A stretch of 5,530 nucleotides of DNA from Sphingobium sp. GTDB taxonomy: Bacteria; Pseudomonadota; Alphaproteobacteria; Sphingomonadales; Sphingomonadaceae. The stretch covers positions 1 through 5,530 of the forward strand of contig JAGVJS010000035.1 of the NCBI GenBank assembly GCA_020051025.1, given 5' to 3'. Position 1 is the stretch's first letter. Every line of letters begins with the position of its first letter. The position numbers and the translations under genes are program-made. The notes beneath the pieces are model-generated. The model did not search any database. It saw only the letters and a program-made list of their open reading frames with translations, and had not been told where the DNA came from. Shown one piece after another: positions 5,395 through 5,530 of the stretch.

Positions 5395-5530
5395 CTGAAC
5401 GGTCCCCCATCGACGCCTTCAAGGATGTGCTGTCCGGCGCAGCGCGCGCGATCACCCGCGATGCGGAGGTCGAGGTCGGCTTCACCGCCGATACGCCCCA
5501 TGCCGTGGGCAAGGCGATCAAGGTGCCGAC
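5391..5530 (+). CDS. cobT: CobT, VWA-domain cobaltochelatase subunit (partial, N-terminus only)
   Basis: The first 46 codons of a gene that runs off the right edge. The start SPIDAFKDVLSGAARAITRD (residues 5-24), followed by AEVEVGF, resembles the N-terminus of CobT, the partner of CobS. Full CobT is about 600 residues with an acidic middle and a C-terminal von Willebrand A domain carrying a metal site, none of which is visible here. The ATG overlaps the phosphatase stop as ATGA. No Shine-Dalgarno lies at normal spacing (GAGG at 5374-5377 is 13 nt away), so translation probably depends on coupling to the phosphatase gene. The identification rests on a short segment plus the presence of cobS upstream. 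Confidence 0.85.
   Translation, partial: MTERSPIDAFKDVLSGAARAITRDAEVEVGFTADTPHAVGKAIKVP

Noticed and set aside
1..5530. Mobile elements, tRNA or rRNA genes, CRISPR repeats, riboswitches
   Set aside because: No transposase or integrase segment, long terminal repeats, cloverleaf, repeat-spacer pattern or recognised cobalamin riboswitch core was seen on either strand.

Overview
The window is GC-rich, densely packed alphaproteobacterial chromosome. Protein-level similarity to familiar families and the gene order (bolA next to a J-domain gene, then cobS and later cobT) suggest a member of the Sphingomonadales, such as Sphingobium or Sphingomonas. This placement rests on recalled sequence families and gene order, not on a database search. 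Seven protein genes plus the start of an eighth fill almost the whole window. No tRNA, rRNA, mobile element or CRISPR array is visible.

Left arm, minus strand (1-884): a BolA-family gene is followed by a pirin-family gene that runs off the left edge. Stop and start overlap, so the two look like one translationally coupled operon. Going the other way across a 44-bp divergent spacer (885-928) is a gene for an atypical J-domain protein with a C-terminal J domain, read from a TTG start. The spacer carries the perfect palindrome CCTATATAGG. This fits the -10 element recalled for alphaproteobacterial heat-shock promoters, with a near-match -35 at the right distance for the J-protein gene.

Centre, plus strand (1547-3062): a 211-bp spacer holds a strong imperfect hairpin and a perfect TTGACA hexamer. 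It is followed by a short Hsp70-type ATPase of the YegD kind, which lacks a substrate-binding domain.

Right arm, plus strand (3150-5530): cobS (AAA+ subunit of the aerobic cobaltochelatase family), an OsmC-family thiol peroxidase-like protein, an IphP-type protein tyrosine phosphatase, and the first 46 codons of cobT. The last three genes are linked by ATGA overlaps. The OsmC gene is separated from cobS by a perfect 7-bp hairpin that contains its own Shine-Dalgarno sequence.

Taken together the locus brings co-chaperone (J protein), Hsp70-like ATPase, Fe-S/glutaredoxin partner (BolA), MoxR-type AAA+ (CobS) and VWA-type (CobT) functions side by side, with redox and phosphatase genes inserted between the CobS and CobT genes. 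No other B12 gene is visible. A protein- or metal-cofactor-maturation role for CobST here is an inference worth testing, not something the sequence proves. The individual families are all known; the most original observations are regulatory (the heat-shock-like palindrome, the Shine-Dalgarno-sequestering hairpin and the operator-like hairpin ahead of the Hsp70 gene) and the interrupted cobS/cobT arrangement.
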